The position numbers and the translations under genes were made by a program. From Anaerobutyricum hallii (lineage in GTDB: Bacteria; Bacillota; Clostridia; Lachnospirales; Lachnospiraceae), in assembly GCF_900209925.1 (NCBI RefSeq), contig NZ_LT907978.1, positions 1,795,219-1,859,218 on the forward strand: DNA of 64,000 bases, given 5' to 3'. Shown here one piece after another: positions 45,584 to 55,200 of the stretch. The stretch's first letter is position 1. The number at the start of each line of letters is the position of its first letter. The notes below the pieces were generated by a model. That model was given only the letters and a program-made list of their open reading frames with translations, did no database searches and was not told the DNA's origin.

Positions 45584-47122
45584 TCACTTTTTGTCTGAAT
45601 CGTTCTTTTTCTGATTCTGAGTAGTTGTCTGTGACAGTTCTTCCTGTATTTCTTTTTGTTCTGCAAGAGAGTCCGCCCATTTTTTATTAAATGTAGTGTA
45701 AGACATTGCTGGCAGGGTAATTGTTCCATCCTCTCCGGAGATCTGGCGAACTTCTGCCTTCTGTGTCTGTGTATGCTCTGCAAGATAATTCATCTGATAA
45801 TCGGCAAGTTTATCGGCAATCAAAAGTGCCTGTCCTCTTGTGATAAGCTGATTACCGGCTTTACAGGAATCATCTACCGCTAATGTTCCTGATACGAAAG
45901 AAGCATACGCTTCTCTTGCTTCTTCGCTTATATTCTCTATTCCGGTACAAGCTGACAATGCTTCTTCTATCTTATTATCTGCGATCGCCACCGGATACAA
46001 TTCCTGAATTAACTGTGCAAATCGTACTGTGCTAACCGTTCCATTTGCATTTTCTGTAATAAAAGCGGTTAATGCTGGATTATCCTTAAGGGAGTCTATC
46101 GCACCTAACATCGTACCAAGCTGACTTCTTGTAATCGCTTTATTTGGGTCAAAAAGTCCGTTATTTTGTACCGGGTAGCAATGCAGTGCAGAATATTCAC
46201 TGTAAACATCTCCATATTTTTTAGAACTTCTCACATCATAATTACTTGGTGTTAAAGTAATTTTCCCCTTTTTATAGCTCTTAAATGCATAATCAAATAA
46301 ACTTCTGATCGAGGCAAATGTGCTTTCCTTGCTCACATTTCCAAAATATGCACAGATTAGTTCATGTCCTTCATCATCTGTTGCTGTTGCGATAAATACA
46401 TGACCGGCAGCATTAGTTGTACCGGATTTTGAACCGATAACTTTATAAGCATCATGGTCATAATATGCCATTCCTTTTAAAAACCAGTTCGTCGTGTTAA
46501 TATCCATACCGCCTTTTTGCGTATGGTAATGCGCCTTAGCTACAGTGCTTCGAATTAATGGCATTGCCATTGCATAACGGCAAATTTCCGCCATTTCTTT
46601 TGCGCTGGCATACGTTTCGTTAAATCCTGCCCCAATATCAGAACCAACCGGATTATCGAAATGTGTTTTCTTTAACCCAAGTTCTTTACATTTCTCATTC
46701 ATTGCCTCTACGCAGGCTTTTTTTGAACCAAATACACCAACCGCCAAAGAATCTGTCGCATCTGCAGCAGAAGACATAAGACTCATATGTAATAAATCTT
46801 TGAAAGTGTATTTTACGCCGGCTCCGATTCCCAGACTGTATGTACCCGGTGTTGTGCGATATACTACATCGGACTTTGTTTTAATAACAGAATTTACATT
46901 TCCCTTCTCTACACAAACAATTGCTGTCATAAGCTTAGCGGTACTTGCCGGATAAATCTTTTTGTTAGCTTTTTGTCCAAAAAGAACTTCTCCTGAACCT
47001 GCATCCATCACTGCATATGCATGGCACTGTTTTTTCGGTGCTTTTACTTTTGCCTGTCCCTGTAACGGCATTGCAAAAAACAATAAAAGCAATACTACGA
47101 TTCCTGTTAATTTCTTTTTCAT
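45584..47122 (-). CDS. D-Ala-D-Ala carboxypeptidase-like protein with SLH-like tail
   Basis: A signal peptide (LLLLFFAMPLQGQA) is followed by a PBP5-type domain with the active Ser and Lys in ASTAKLMT. The second motif, normally SGN or SxN, reads SAA (LMSSAADATDSL), and the third, normally KTG, reads KSG (GSKSGTTNAAG). The missing Asn could weaken the enzyme. Two S-layer-homology-like segments follow (LFDPNKAITRSQLGTMLGAI and ITRGQALLIADKLADY), which should hold it to the cell wall. A Gln/Lys-rich end finishes the protein. Confidence 0.85.
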   Translation of the reverse strand: MKKKLTGIVVLLLLFFAMPLQGQAKVKAPKKQCHAYAVMDAGSGEVLFGQKANKKIYPASTAKLMTAIVCVEKGNVNSVIKTKSDVVYRTTPGTYSLGIGAGVKYTFKDLLHMSLMSSAADATDSLAVGVFGSKKACVEAMNEKCKELGLKKTHFDNPVGSDIGAGFNETYASAKEMAEICRYAMAMPLIRSTVAKAHYHTQKGGMDINTTNWFLKGMAYYDHDAYKVIGSKSGTTNAAGHVFIATATDDEGHELICAYFGNVSKESTFASIRSLFDYAFKSYKKGKITLTPSNYDVRSSKKYGDVYSEYSALHCYPVQNNGLFDPNKAITRSQLGTMLGAIDSLKDNPALTAFITENANGTVSTVRFAQLIQELYPVAIADNKIEEALSACTGIENISEEAREAYASFVSGTLAVDDSCKAGNQLITRGQALLIADKLADYQMNYLAEHTQTQKAEVRQISGEDGTITLPAMSYTTFNKKWADSLAEQKEIQEELSQTTTQNQKKNDSDKK

Positions 47123-47171
47123 ATCATTCCCCTTTATCTTATGTTTATTTCCTATCTCATTTCATTTTCAT

Positions 47172-47200
47172 GAATGTCCCGACATTCTTGCTGTAAGATG
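47172..47200 (+). repeat. 28-nt hairpin repeat, copy 2
   Basis: GAATGTCCCGACATTC followed by TTGCTGTAAGATG matches the copy at 2828-2855. It lies between the phospholipase-like gene and the carboxypeptidase gene. Confidence 0.4.
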
Positions 47201-47228
47201 TCCGTCATGCAGTGCATAACATATTTTT

Positions 47229-48029
47229 CTATGAAAAGTCTCTAGACAATCTCTTTTCCTTGCAAAAAGAAGTATCCATACTATGTAAAGCATTATAAAG
47301 CTTTGTTATCATCTCCACACATAGATCCTGGCTTCCATAATAAAGTTCCCATAAATGCTGACAGGTTTCCTTATCACCCGGATGTATCTCCCTTGGAATA
47401 AAATGATGATGTATCTCTAATTCCGGACATATATATCCACCAATCATCATTGCGATTGCTCTTTTGACTCCAAATCCAGAACGAAATATGTGATTAATTA
47501 CCAGCTTCATATGAAAAAGGCTTACCCGTATTTGTTTCGCAGATTTTTTAAAATACGGTGCGATCACCATTGCGATCTCCTTCCTGTTTTTTACATGACA
47601 GGCTCTTTTATAATGATTTAAATCCTCTCCAGCTTTCTGTAAAACCTGAAAATCCCAATCTGTTTCGATTTCTGTATGACTGATTCCGGTTTCTTTTATC
47701 CGCTTTCTTACATAAGGATGACAGGTGCTGTCCAGAATAAAATGTGTCATAAAGCCAGCAAGATACGCGCAGGCAGCCCTTTTATTTTTCTGAACCTGAA
47801 ATACTTTAAAAGCTCTTTTAAAGAACTCTCTTGCGGGTTCATGATGCACTTTTATTCCATATTGATTTACACTGTTTTTATGATAAGAATGATAATAAAA
47901 TAATATATCCGGACCATGTACTCCTATATTATAATAATCCATATAAGGTTCTATACTTTTTTGTATCTGTTCCGGAAGTTTATTAAAAACATCCTGCCCA
48001 TATGCATAATGTGTATATGTTGTCGGCAT
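47229..48029 (-). CDS. Zinc-dependent phospholipase C family protein
   Basis: The protein (266 residues) contains the His/Asp pattern of the clostridial phospholipase C fold: TYTHYAYGQDV, GVHGPDILFYYHSYHKN, AYLAGFMTHFILDSTCHPYV and SHTEIETDWDF, whose His and Asp residues can bind three zinc ions. There is no signal peptide, which is typical of this Lachnospiraceae group and argues for an intracellular role. The substrate is unknown. Confidence 0.8.
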   Translation of the reverse strand: MPTTYTHYAYGQDVFNKLPEQIQKSIEPYMDYYNIGVHGPDILFYYHSYHKNSVNQYGIKVHHEPAREFFKRAFKVFQVQKNKRAACAYLAGFMTHFILDSTCHPYVRKRIKETGISHTEIETDWDFQVLQKAGEDLNHYKRACHVKNRKEIAMVIAPYFKKSAKQIRVSLFHMKLVINHIFRSGFGVKRAIAMMIGGYICPELEIHHHFIPREIHPGDKETCQHLWELYYGSQDLCVEMITKLYNALHSMDTSFCKEKRLSRDFS

Positions 48030-48045
48030 ACTATCTCTTCCTTTC

Positions 48046-49311
48046 TTATTTCCTTATTTTACGGCACTCCGTATAATAACGTTTATCCTGTGCATGTCCC
48101 ATAGAAAATGTCTTTCTTGGAAGCGCTCCGTCATGAATCACTGTAGGAAAAAGTTCTTCTTTTCCCATATCCGGCAAAATAAATCCGATACTGTTTTTTT
48201 CTTTAGCAAGGCTTTCTACCACATCCTCTCCATGAATATAATCAATCTTTCCACCATTTTGTGCCAGATAACTATCAAGAAATCTCTGAAGGCTTCCTAC
48301 TGTCAATTTTGATGTCGGGCGATCTATCACACATTTCTTTTTCTTTCCTTTATAGATCGTATAAAAAGTCTGTCCTTTTCCTTCTTTTTTAATATGCAAA
48401 GCAACGCTCATTTTACTTAATAAATCTTCCACATCAACATCTGTAACGATACGGTGAATTGCCTCAAACTGCAGTGCCGGGCTGTGAAGATTCACAATCT
48501 CTACAAGCGCATATCTTGCCGGATGATCAGAAAGATCCTCATCTGGATATGCTGCTTTCAGCTGCTCATAATACTCTTTTGCAGCTGCAAGAGAATGATT
48601 TCCGTCTCCTACCGCAAATAATAATACCGGGCGGTTTTTTACATGATATTTATCTCCAAAACATTTCGCATCCGCAAGAAAAGAAAGAGCTTTCTGGATT
48701 CTTTCCTGTTCTTTTTCTCCAAGAAGATATCCTCTAAGATGACCGCCTCCTAACATAAGATCAAAATCATACAGAAGAGGGAGGCTTTCCTTTTCAAATG
48801 CACAAGGTTCTATTACGTGTTTTCCGGCATCGTCTACTAAAAGCATAACATGCGGAAGTTCTACTACTGCATTTTTACGAATTTCCACTCTTGCCGGAAT
48901 TCTTTCTGCTACCGTTGCTTCCGTTGCTCTTATAAAAGAAGTACTTTTTTTGCGATAATCATATTGCTCTAAATCAATCTTTCCTACAATTCCAGAACGC
49001 ACCTTTCCGCTGCTGTCTGTTCGTTCCACATAAATCATAGCATCTTTGTATTCTGCAAAAACCTGTTCATGCAAATACTTATTCATGGAAGATTCAATCG
49101 TTTTAAGCTGTTTTTCGTGATCATCATGCCCTAAATATACTTCCGGCAAAATCATATCTAAAGTAGAAGGATGTTCTGCTACATTTGCCTTCACTTTCTC
49201 CCAATATTCCGGTTCACTTGTAAACTGGTCACAGGCAATTACGGACCACTTTTCCATATCTATTGTTTTTTCTGGCAGTAAAATATCTGCCGCTTGAAAT
49301 ACCGTATCCAT
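48046..49311 (-). CDS. DUF1015 family protein
   Basis: The 421-residue protein begins with AADILLPEKTIDMEKWSVIACDQFTSEPEYW and carries the conserved FAVGDGNHSLAAAKEYYE motif of DUF1015. The family is widespread in anaerobes; its biochemistry is not known, though a GDGNHS motif suggests a hydrolase or kinase-like site. It lies 14 nt after the ABC-F gene and 16 nt before the phospholipase-like gene, so the three may be one transcript. Confidence 0.85.
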   Translation of the reverse strand: MDTVFQAADILLPEKTIDMEKWSVIACDQFTSEPEYWEKVKANVAEHPSTLDMILPEVYLGHDDHEKQLKTIESSMNKYLHEQVFAEYKDAMIYVERTDSSGKVRSGIVGKIDLEQYDYRKKSTSFIRATEATVAERIPARVEIRKNAVVELPHVMLLVDDAGKHVIEPCAFEKESLPLLYDFDLMLGGGHLRGYLLGEKEQERIQKALSFLADAKCFGDKYHVKNRPVLLFAVGDGNHSLAAAKEYYEQLKAAYPDEDLSDHPARYALVEIVNLHSPALQFEAIHRIVTDVDVEDLLSKMSVALHIKKEGKGQTFYTIYKGKKKKCVIDRPTSKLTVGSLQRFLDSYLAQNGGKIDYIHGEDVVESLAKEKNSIGFILPDMGKEELFPTVIHDGALPRKTFSMGHAQDKRYYTECRKIRK

Positions 49312-49325
49312 TACCCTTGTTCTCC

Positions 49326-51182
49326 TTATTCTCTCTTTTCTTTCTTTTCTTTCTTTTGCTCTTCAATTCTTTCAGCAAGATCATTTAAATATACCCACCG
49401 TTCCATTTTATCAGAAAGTTGAGCTTCCGTCTTCTCTTTTTCCTGCATAAATTCATTCAATTTTATGAAATCTGTTGCACATTTACTAATCTGCCCATCA
49501 AGTTCAGCAATTTTTTCCTCTAACTTTTCAATATCTTCATCTATCGTTTCAAATTCTTTTTGTTCTTTATAGGTAAATTTTAATAGCTTTTCTTTGTTTT
49601 TAGATGCAAGCCATTTTTCTCTTCCTTCTTTTTTCTTCTCATTATTCTTTTTAATATGAAGACCCGCACCAGAATCAACACTTTCAATTGCATCCGTTTC
49701 TATCTTCCCTGATTTCTCCTGATATTCTGTATAATCCCCTTCATAAATCACTATTCTTTCCTCTTCGAAAGCAGCAATTCGATCTACCGTACGATCAAGG
49801 AAATAACGGTCATGTGATACTGTTATCACAATTCCTGCAAATTCGTCAAGGAACTCTTCAAGAACTCGTAAAGTAGCAATATCGAGATCATTGGTAGGCT
49901 CATCAAGAATTAAAACATTAGGAGACTGCATCAAGACTTTCAGTAAATATAATCTTCGTCTTTCCCCACCGGAAATCTTCGCAATTGGTGTATATTGCAT
50001 ATCTGAACTAAATAAAAACCTTTCCAGCATTTTTGATGCACTGACTAAACCTTCTGATGTACGTACATACTCTGCAGCATCTTTAATATAATCGATCACC
50101 CGTTGTCTTTCATCCATTATTTCACATTCCTGCGCAAAATAACCGATTCTTATCGTTTCACCCCATTCGATACTTCCGGAATCCGCAGATTCTAAATTTG
50201 ATAAAATCTTCATTAAAGTAGATTTACCACATCCGTTATGACCAACAAATCCAATTCTTTCAAAGCGTTTAAATATATAAGAAAAATGTTCAAAAAGCAC
50301 TTTATCTCCATATGCCTTTGAAATATCGTAAACCTCTATTGTCTTCTTTCCAAGTCTGGTTCCTACCGAACCCATTTCCACCTGTTTTGCCGTTTTAGGA
50401 GAATCCATTGCTTTTAACTGCTCAAAACGTTCAAGACGTGCTTTCTGTTTTGTGGATCTCGCTCTGGCGCCTCGCATTACCCACTTTACTTCATTACGAA
50501 GAATACTTTGCCTCTTTCTTTCAGAAGCTAACTGCCTCTCTTCCCGCTCTGCTTTTCTTTCCAGATACCCGGAATAATTCTCATCATAATAATAAACTTT
50601 TCCACCATCAACTTCCCATATATGATTCGTCACTTTATCAAGAAAATACCGGTCATGTGTTACCATTAAAAGAACACCTCGAAAACTTCTCAAATAATTT
50701 TCAAGCCAGTCAGACATCTTATTATCTAAATGGTTCGTTGGCTCATCTAAAATCAAAATATCCGGTTTCTGCAGCAATACTTTACAAAGCGCAGCTCTTT
50801 TCTTTTGTCCGCCTGAAAGATTCTTTATCTTTTCATCAAACTGCTCAAGCTCTAATACTGTAAGCATTGCCTTAGCATCACTCTCATATCCATAATCTTC
50901 TTCAATCTTTTTTCCTTCACAAACATATTTTAAAATACTGCTGTCTTCATCGAATTCCGGATTCTGCCCCAGCCATCCAACAGTCAGACCATTAGAAAAT
51001 ATGATTTTCCCTTCATCAGCTTCTTCCTCTCCTGCGATAATCCGAAGAAGTGTAGACTTTCCAGTACCATTAATTCCAATAATCCCAATTTTATCTCCCT
51101 CATCTACACTACAGGAAAGATCTTCGAGAACCAACTTATCTCCATATAGCTTTGAAATATGTTCTACATTTATTACACTCAT
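49326..51182 (-). CDS. ABC-F ATPase (Uup/YfmR-like)
   Basis: The 618-residue protein has two ABC domains (Walker A GINGTGKST and GHNGCGKST; signatures LSGGQKKRA and ISGGERRRL; Walker B ILILDEPTN twice), an interdomain linker rich in Arg (WVMRGARARSTKQKARLE) and a C-terminal coiled coil with many Lys and Glu. No membrane part is present. ABC-F proteins of this shape (Uup, YfmR) act on ribosomes or DNA junctions; antibiotic resistance members usually have other linkers. Confidence 0.88.
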   Translation of the reverse strand: MSVINVEHISKLYGDKLVLEDLSCSVDEGDKIGIIGINGTGKSTLLRIIAGEEEADEGKIIFSNGLTVGWLGQNPEFDEDSSILKYVCEGKKIEEDYGYESDAKAMLTVLELEQFDEKIKNLSGGQKKRAALCKVLLQKPDILILDEPTNHLDNKMSDWLENYLRSFRGVLLMVTHDRYFLDKVTNHIWEVDGGKVYYYDENYSGYLERKAEREERQLASERKRQSILRNEVKWVMRGARARSTKQKARLERFEQLKAMDSPKTAKQVEMGSVGTRLGKKTIEVYDISKAYGDKVLFEHFSYIFKRFERIGFVGHNGCGKSTLMKILSNLESADSGSIEWGETIRIGYFAQECEIMDERQRVIDYIKDAAEYVRTSEGLVSASKMLERFLFSSDMQYTPIAKISGGERRRLYLLKVLMQSPNVLILDEPTNDLDIATLRVLEEFLDEFAGIVITVSHDRYFLDRTVDRIAAFEEERIVIYEGDYTEYQEKSGKIETDAIESVDSGAGLHIKKNNEKKKEGREKWLASKNKEKLLKFTYKEQKEFETIDEDIEKLEEKIAELDGQISKCATDFIKLNEFMQEKEKTEAQLSDKMERWVYLNDLAERIEEQKKEKKEKRE

Positions 51183-51220
51183 GACAAACTCCCATTTTCT
51201 AAAACTTTATAATAACAAAA

Positions 51221-51250
51221 AAAGCTGAAAACCGCAAAGGTCCTCAGCTT
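51221..51250 (-). terminator. Terminator after tRNA-Leu
   Basis: AAGCTGA and TCAGCTT pair around a GC-containing loop, and TTTTTTT follows on the minus strand just past the tRNA 3' end. Confidence 0.75.
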
Positions 51251-51260
51251 CTTCCAACAA

Positions 51261-51345
51261 TGCAGTTGATGGGACTTGAACCCATACCCAGTTAGCCCGG
51301 ACTAGATCCTTAGTCTAGCGCGTATGCCAATTCCGCCACAACTGC
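51261..51345 (-). tRNA. tRNA-Leu (anticodon AAG)
   Basis: The minus strand folds as a class II tRNA of 85 nt: acceptor GCAGTTG/CAACTGC with discriminator A, anticodon arm CTAGA/TCTAG with loop CTAAGGA (anticodon AAG, reads CUU/CUC), a variable arm, and the T arm GGGTTCAAGTCCC. CCA is not encoded. It precedes a terminator. Confidence 0.93.
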
Positions 51346-51496
51346 TTATCAGCGAATGTCTTTCACTCACCAACGAGAATTATTATAACATAATGTATTT
51401 TAGAATGCAAGTATTTTTTTATTAAAATACTAATTTGCTGGGGACACAGACGCCGCTTTGGTAGAAGATATTGAGCTGAATTGTAGTTAGTCTTCT

Positions 51497-51662
51497 AAAG
51501 AAAAAAGAATTGTGATAAGTTTGATTTTGTTCCGTTGCGCTAAGCATTCCATTCTGCCCAGAAAAACAGGAACTTGGGAAAAACGAGTCCCAAGTTCCTA
51601 TGGTCAGAATTCCACAGCGCAAAGTCACAAAATGCAATACTTATCACAATTCTTTTTTCTTT
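51497..51662 (+). repeat. Long multi-stem hairpin J
   Basis: Perfect 24-bp arms (51497-51520 and 51639-51662) enclose a 118-nt loop with further nested stems: TTGCGCT/AGCGCAA, ATTCTG/CAGAAT and AGGAACTTGGG/CCCAAGTTCCT. Outside, AATTGTA/TACAATT and CAGACGCCGCT/AGCGGCTGTCTG extend the symmetry to about 51447-51713. The core differs from types I and II. Confidence 0.75.
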
Positions 51663-52149
51663 ATCATAGTCTTCTTACAATTCAGCATAGAATTTTGTTT
51701 CAGCGGCTGTCTGTTTTTAATAACAAATAGCAAATTAGTGATTTCTGTTGGAAAGAGAAGGGGATTCTCCAGGAGATTATGATTTTTAATCAAAGAACTA
51801 TTTTACCGTAAGAAAATATTCCTCGTCTAGAGCTTCTATTTGGATGAAAACCATAGCCTTCTCGACAATCCCCTCATTCTTCCTCAAATCTAAATACTAA
51901 TTTCCTTCTGGAGCCAAAAAGAATTAGTATTTTAACCTGAGAAGGAAATAAGGGGTTTGCTCAGAATTCTATGGTTTTTGTTGAAATGAAAATCTCCAAA
52001 AAGAAATGTCTTCTCACCAAATTGTAGTCAGTCTTCTAAAAAAAGAATGATTATAAGTTTAAATGTCAATCCTTTAGAATTCAACTTTCCGGAAGGAAAC
52101 ATCCTTCTGGTACATTCCATGCTGTTAAATTGTAGATTTAGAGTAGTCA

Positions 52150-52266
52150 GAAAAAAGAAAAAATACCCTATCCCAGATGCGGCTTCGGAGCGTGTTTAAG
52201 ATGCGAACGAGCATTTTAAACACAGCGACTACAGAGCAGATGGGATAGGGTATTTTTTCTTTTTTC
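52150..52266 (+). repeat. 117-bp hairpin, type I copy C
   Basis: Perfect 26-bp arms (52150-52175 and 52241-52266) around a 65-nt core nearly identical to copy D. Flanks TGTAGATTTAGAGTAGTCAG and TCGTCTATACGAAATCTAC. The right flank continues as CAGTAT followed directly by the purL stop codon. Confidence 0.88.
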
Positions 52267-52293
52267 GTCTATACGAAATCTACAACTCAGTAT

Positions 52294-55200
52294 TTATTTA
52301 AAATATTCTACTCCGCTTTCGAATATCTTCTGATCCTGTTTTGCGTAGATATTCTTCGCGATATTGTCTCCGATACGTTCGGAATGTGCCATCTTACCAA
52401 GGACACGACCATCTGGACTGGTGATACCCTCAATAGCATAATAAGAACCATTTGGATTGAAACGGTCATCCATTGTAGGTTCGCCATTTAAGTTAACATA
52501 CTGTGTTGCAACCTGTCCATTCTTGAATAATTTTTCAATCCATTCTTTACTTGCAACAAAACGTCCCTCACCATGAGATGCAGGGATTGCATAAATCTGG
52601 TCAAGTACGGCTTTGCGAAGCCATGGGGACTTATTTGTTACTACTTTTGTATATACCATAGTAGACACATGGCGGCCAATCTCGTTCATTGTAAGCGTTG
52701 GTGAATCTGCTGTCTGGTTAACAATTTCTCCATATGGTACAAGACCAAGCTTGATGAGTGCCTGGAATCCATTACAGATACCAAGTGCAAGACCGTCTCT
52801 CTCGTTAAGAAGCTTCATAACGGATTCTTTAATCTTTTCATTTCTGAATACAGTAGCAAAGAACTTCGCTGAACCTTCTGGTTCATCACCTGCACTGAAT
52901 CCGCCTGGGAACATAATAATCTGTGCCTGGCTGATTGCCTTTTCAAATGCATCTACGGATTCAAGGATGTCAGATTCTGACTGGTTCTTAAATACAAGTG
53001 TCTCTACTTCTGCTCCTGCGCGGCGGAAGGCTTTTGCAGAGTCATATTCACAGTTTGTTCCTGGGAATACTGGAATAAATACCTTTGGAACTGCAACTTT
53101 ATTCTTGCATACATAAATGTCATTTGTACGGTATAATGGCTGTGATACGTTATGTTTTGTTGCATTTGTCTTTGTAGGGAATACAGATTCTAATGGAGCC
53201 TGCCATACGTCACACATCTCTTTTAAGGAAATCTCTTCTTCACCAACTTGGAAGAATGGATCGTCTGTAATTCTTCCTACGAAAGTATTCGGCAGAACAG
53301 CCATCTCAGCCATCCACTCTGTAGGAATCTCTACAAGAATAGAACCATAATATTTCTTTGTAAGATCTTCCTTATTAAAGTCTCTTACTAACTTCACACC
53401 ATACATATTTCCAAAGCTCATCTTGCTGATTGCCTCAATCAGTCCGCCTGCTCCCAGAGCATATGCAGATGCAATAACATCTTTACGCATTAATTTATGA
53501 ATCGTATCATAAATCTTTCCGGTCTCTTCATAATCTGGAATACCATATTCATCAAATGGAATGTCGATACGTAACAGGTTATTGCCTGCTTTCTTAAATT
53601 CTGGTGTTACAACATGGGAAGCCTTTGTATAATCTACAGCAAAGGATACTAATGTTGGTGGAACGTCGATATCTTCAAAGGAGCCAGACATACTGTCTTT
53701 TCCTCCGATGGATGGAATCCCGAAACCTTTCTGCGCATTGTAAGCACCGAGTAATGCAGCAAATGGTTTACCCCATCTCTTAGGATCTGTGCCAAGTCTT
53801 TCAAAATATTCCTGGAATGTAAGACGAATCTTACGGAAGTCTCCGCCGGCTGCTACAATCTTCGCAACAGATTCAAGAACAGCATATACTGATCCATGAT
53901 ATGGACTCCAGCTTGACAGATATGGGTCAAATCCATAAGACATCATTGTTGTAAGTTCTGTCTTACCTTCTAAAACAGGCAGTTTTGCTGTCATTGTCTG
54001 AATTGGAGTAAGCTGTGTCTTTCCACCAAATGGCATCGTAACTGTTCCGGCTCCGATAGAGCTGTCGAACATTTCTACAAGACCTTTCTTAGAACATACA
54101 TTAAGGTCAGAAAGTTTCTCTGCCCACATCTCTTTTGCATCTTTGAGTTCAGCCTGCTTTTTATAGTAGCATTCTTTCTCGTCAGGCATTTCTACTTCAA
54201 CTGTAGTTTCCTGATGTGCACCATTCGTATCTAAGAAGGCACGTGAAAGATTTACAATTTCTTTTCCTCTCCAGGACATTACAAGACGTTTCTCTTCTGT
54301 TACTTCTGCAACAACTGTCGCTTCAAGGTTCTCTTCTGCCGCATAGGAAAGGAACTGCTCTACATCTTTTTTATCAAGTACAACTGCCATACGTTCCTGA
54401 GATTCTGAAATTGCAAGTTCTGTTCCATCAAGACCTGCATACTTTTTCGGCACTTTATCAAGATCAATGCGAAGTCCGTCTGCAAGCTCACCGATTGCTA
54501 CAGATACACCACCGGCACCAAAGTCATTACACTTCTTAATAAGAGAACTTACCTCTCCACGACGGAATAATCTCTGAATCTTACGTTCTGTAGGGGCATT
54601 ACCTTTCTGTACTTCTGCACCGCAGGTATCAATAGACTTTGTTGTATGTGCCTTAGAGGAACCTGTTGCTCCACCACAGCCATCACGACCGGTACGTCCA
54701 CCTAAAAGTACAATGATATCTCCCGGATCAGAAGTTTCTCTGATAACATTCTTTCTTGGAGCTGCACCGATAACTGCACCAATCTCCATACGCTTTGCAA
54801 CATAACCTGGATGATATACTTCGTCTACTAATCCTGTAGCAAGACCGATCTGGTTACCATAGGAACTATATCCTTTCGCTGCACCTGTAGTCAGCTTTCT
54901 CTGTGGCAGCTTGCCCTTCATGGTGTCTGCCATTGGAACAGTAGGGTCTGCACAACCTGTGACACGCATTGCCTGATATACATAGGAACGTCCTGATAAT
55001 GGATCGCGGATTGCTCCTCCAAGACAGGTAGCAGCACCACCAAATGGTTCAATTTCTGTTGGATGGTTATGAGTCTCATTCTTAAAACTGATAAGCCATT
55101 CTTCTGTCTTATCTTCAAATTCTACAGGAACAACAATGCTGCAGGCATTGATTTCTTCACTTTCTTCCATGTTATCAAGAAGTCCGTCCTGTTTTAACTT

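Larger units (their letters stand above)
51351..52293. repeat. Repeat island between tRNA-Leu and purL
   Basis: About 940 nt without a gene. It contains hairpin J (51497-51662), two mosaic modules facing away from each other (about 51755-51925 and 51925-51990, each with ATTAGTATTT, GGGG and CTATGGTTTT), a partial second J start at 52021 (ATTGTAGTCAGTCTTCTAAA), and the type I hairpin C. The open frames in it come from the repeats. Confidence 0.6.

Noticed and set aside
52613-53116. 167-codon frame antisense to purL
   Set aside because: Shadow of the highly conserved purL coding sequence.
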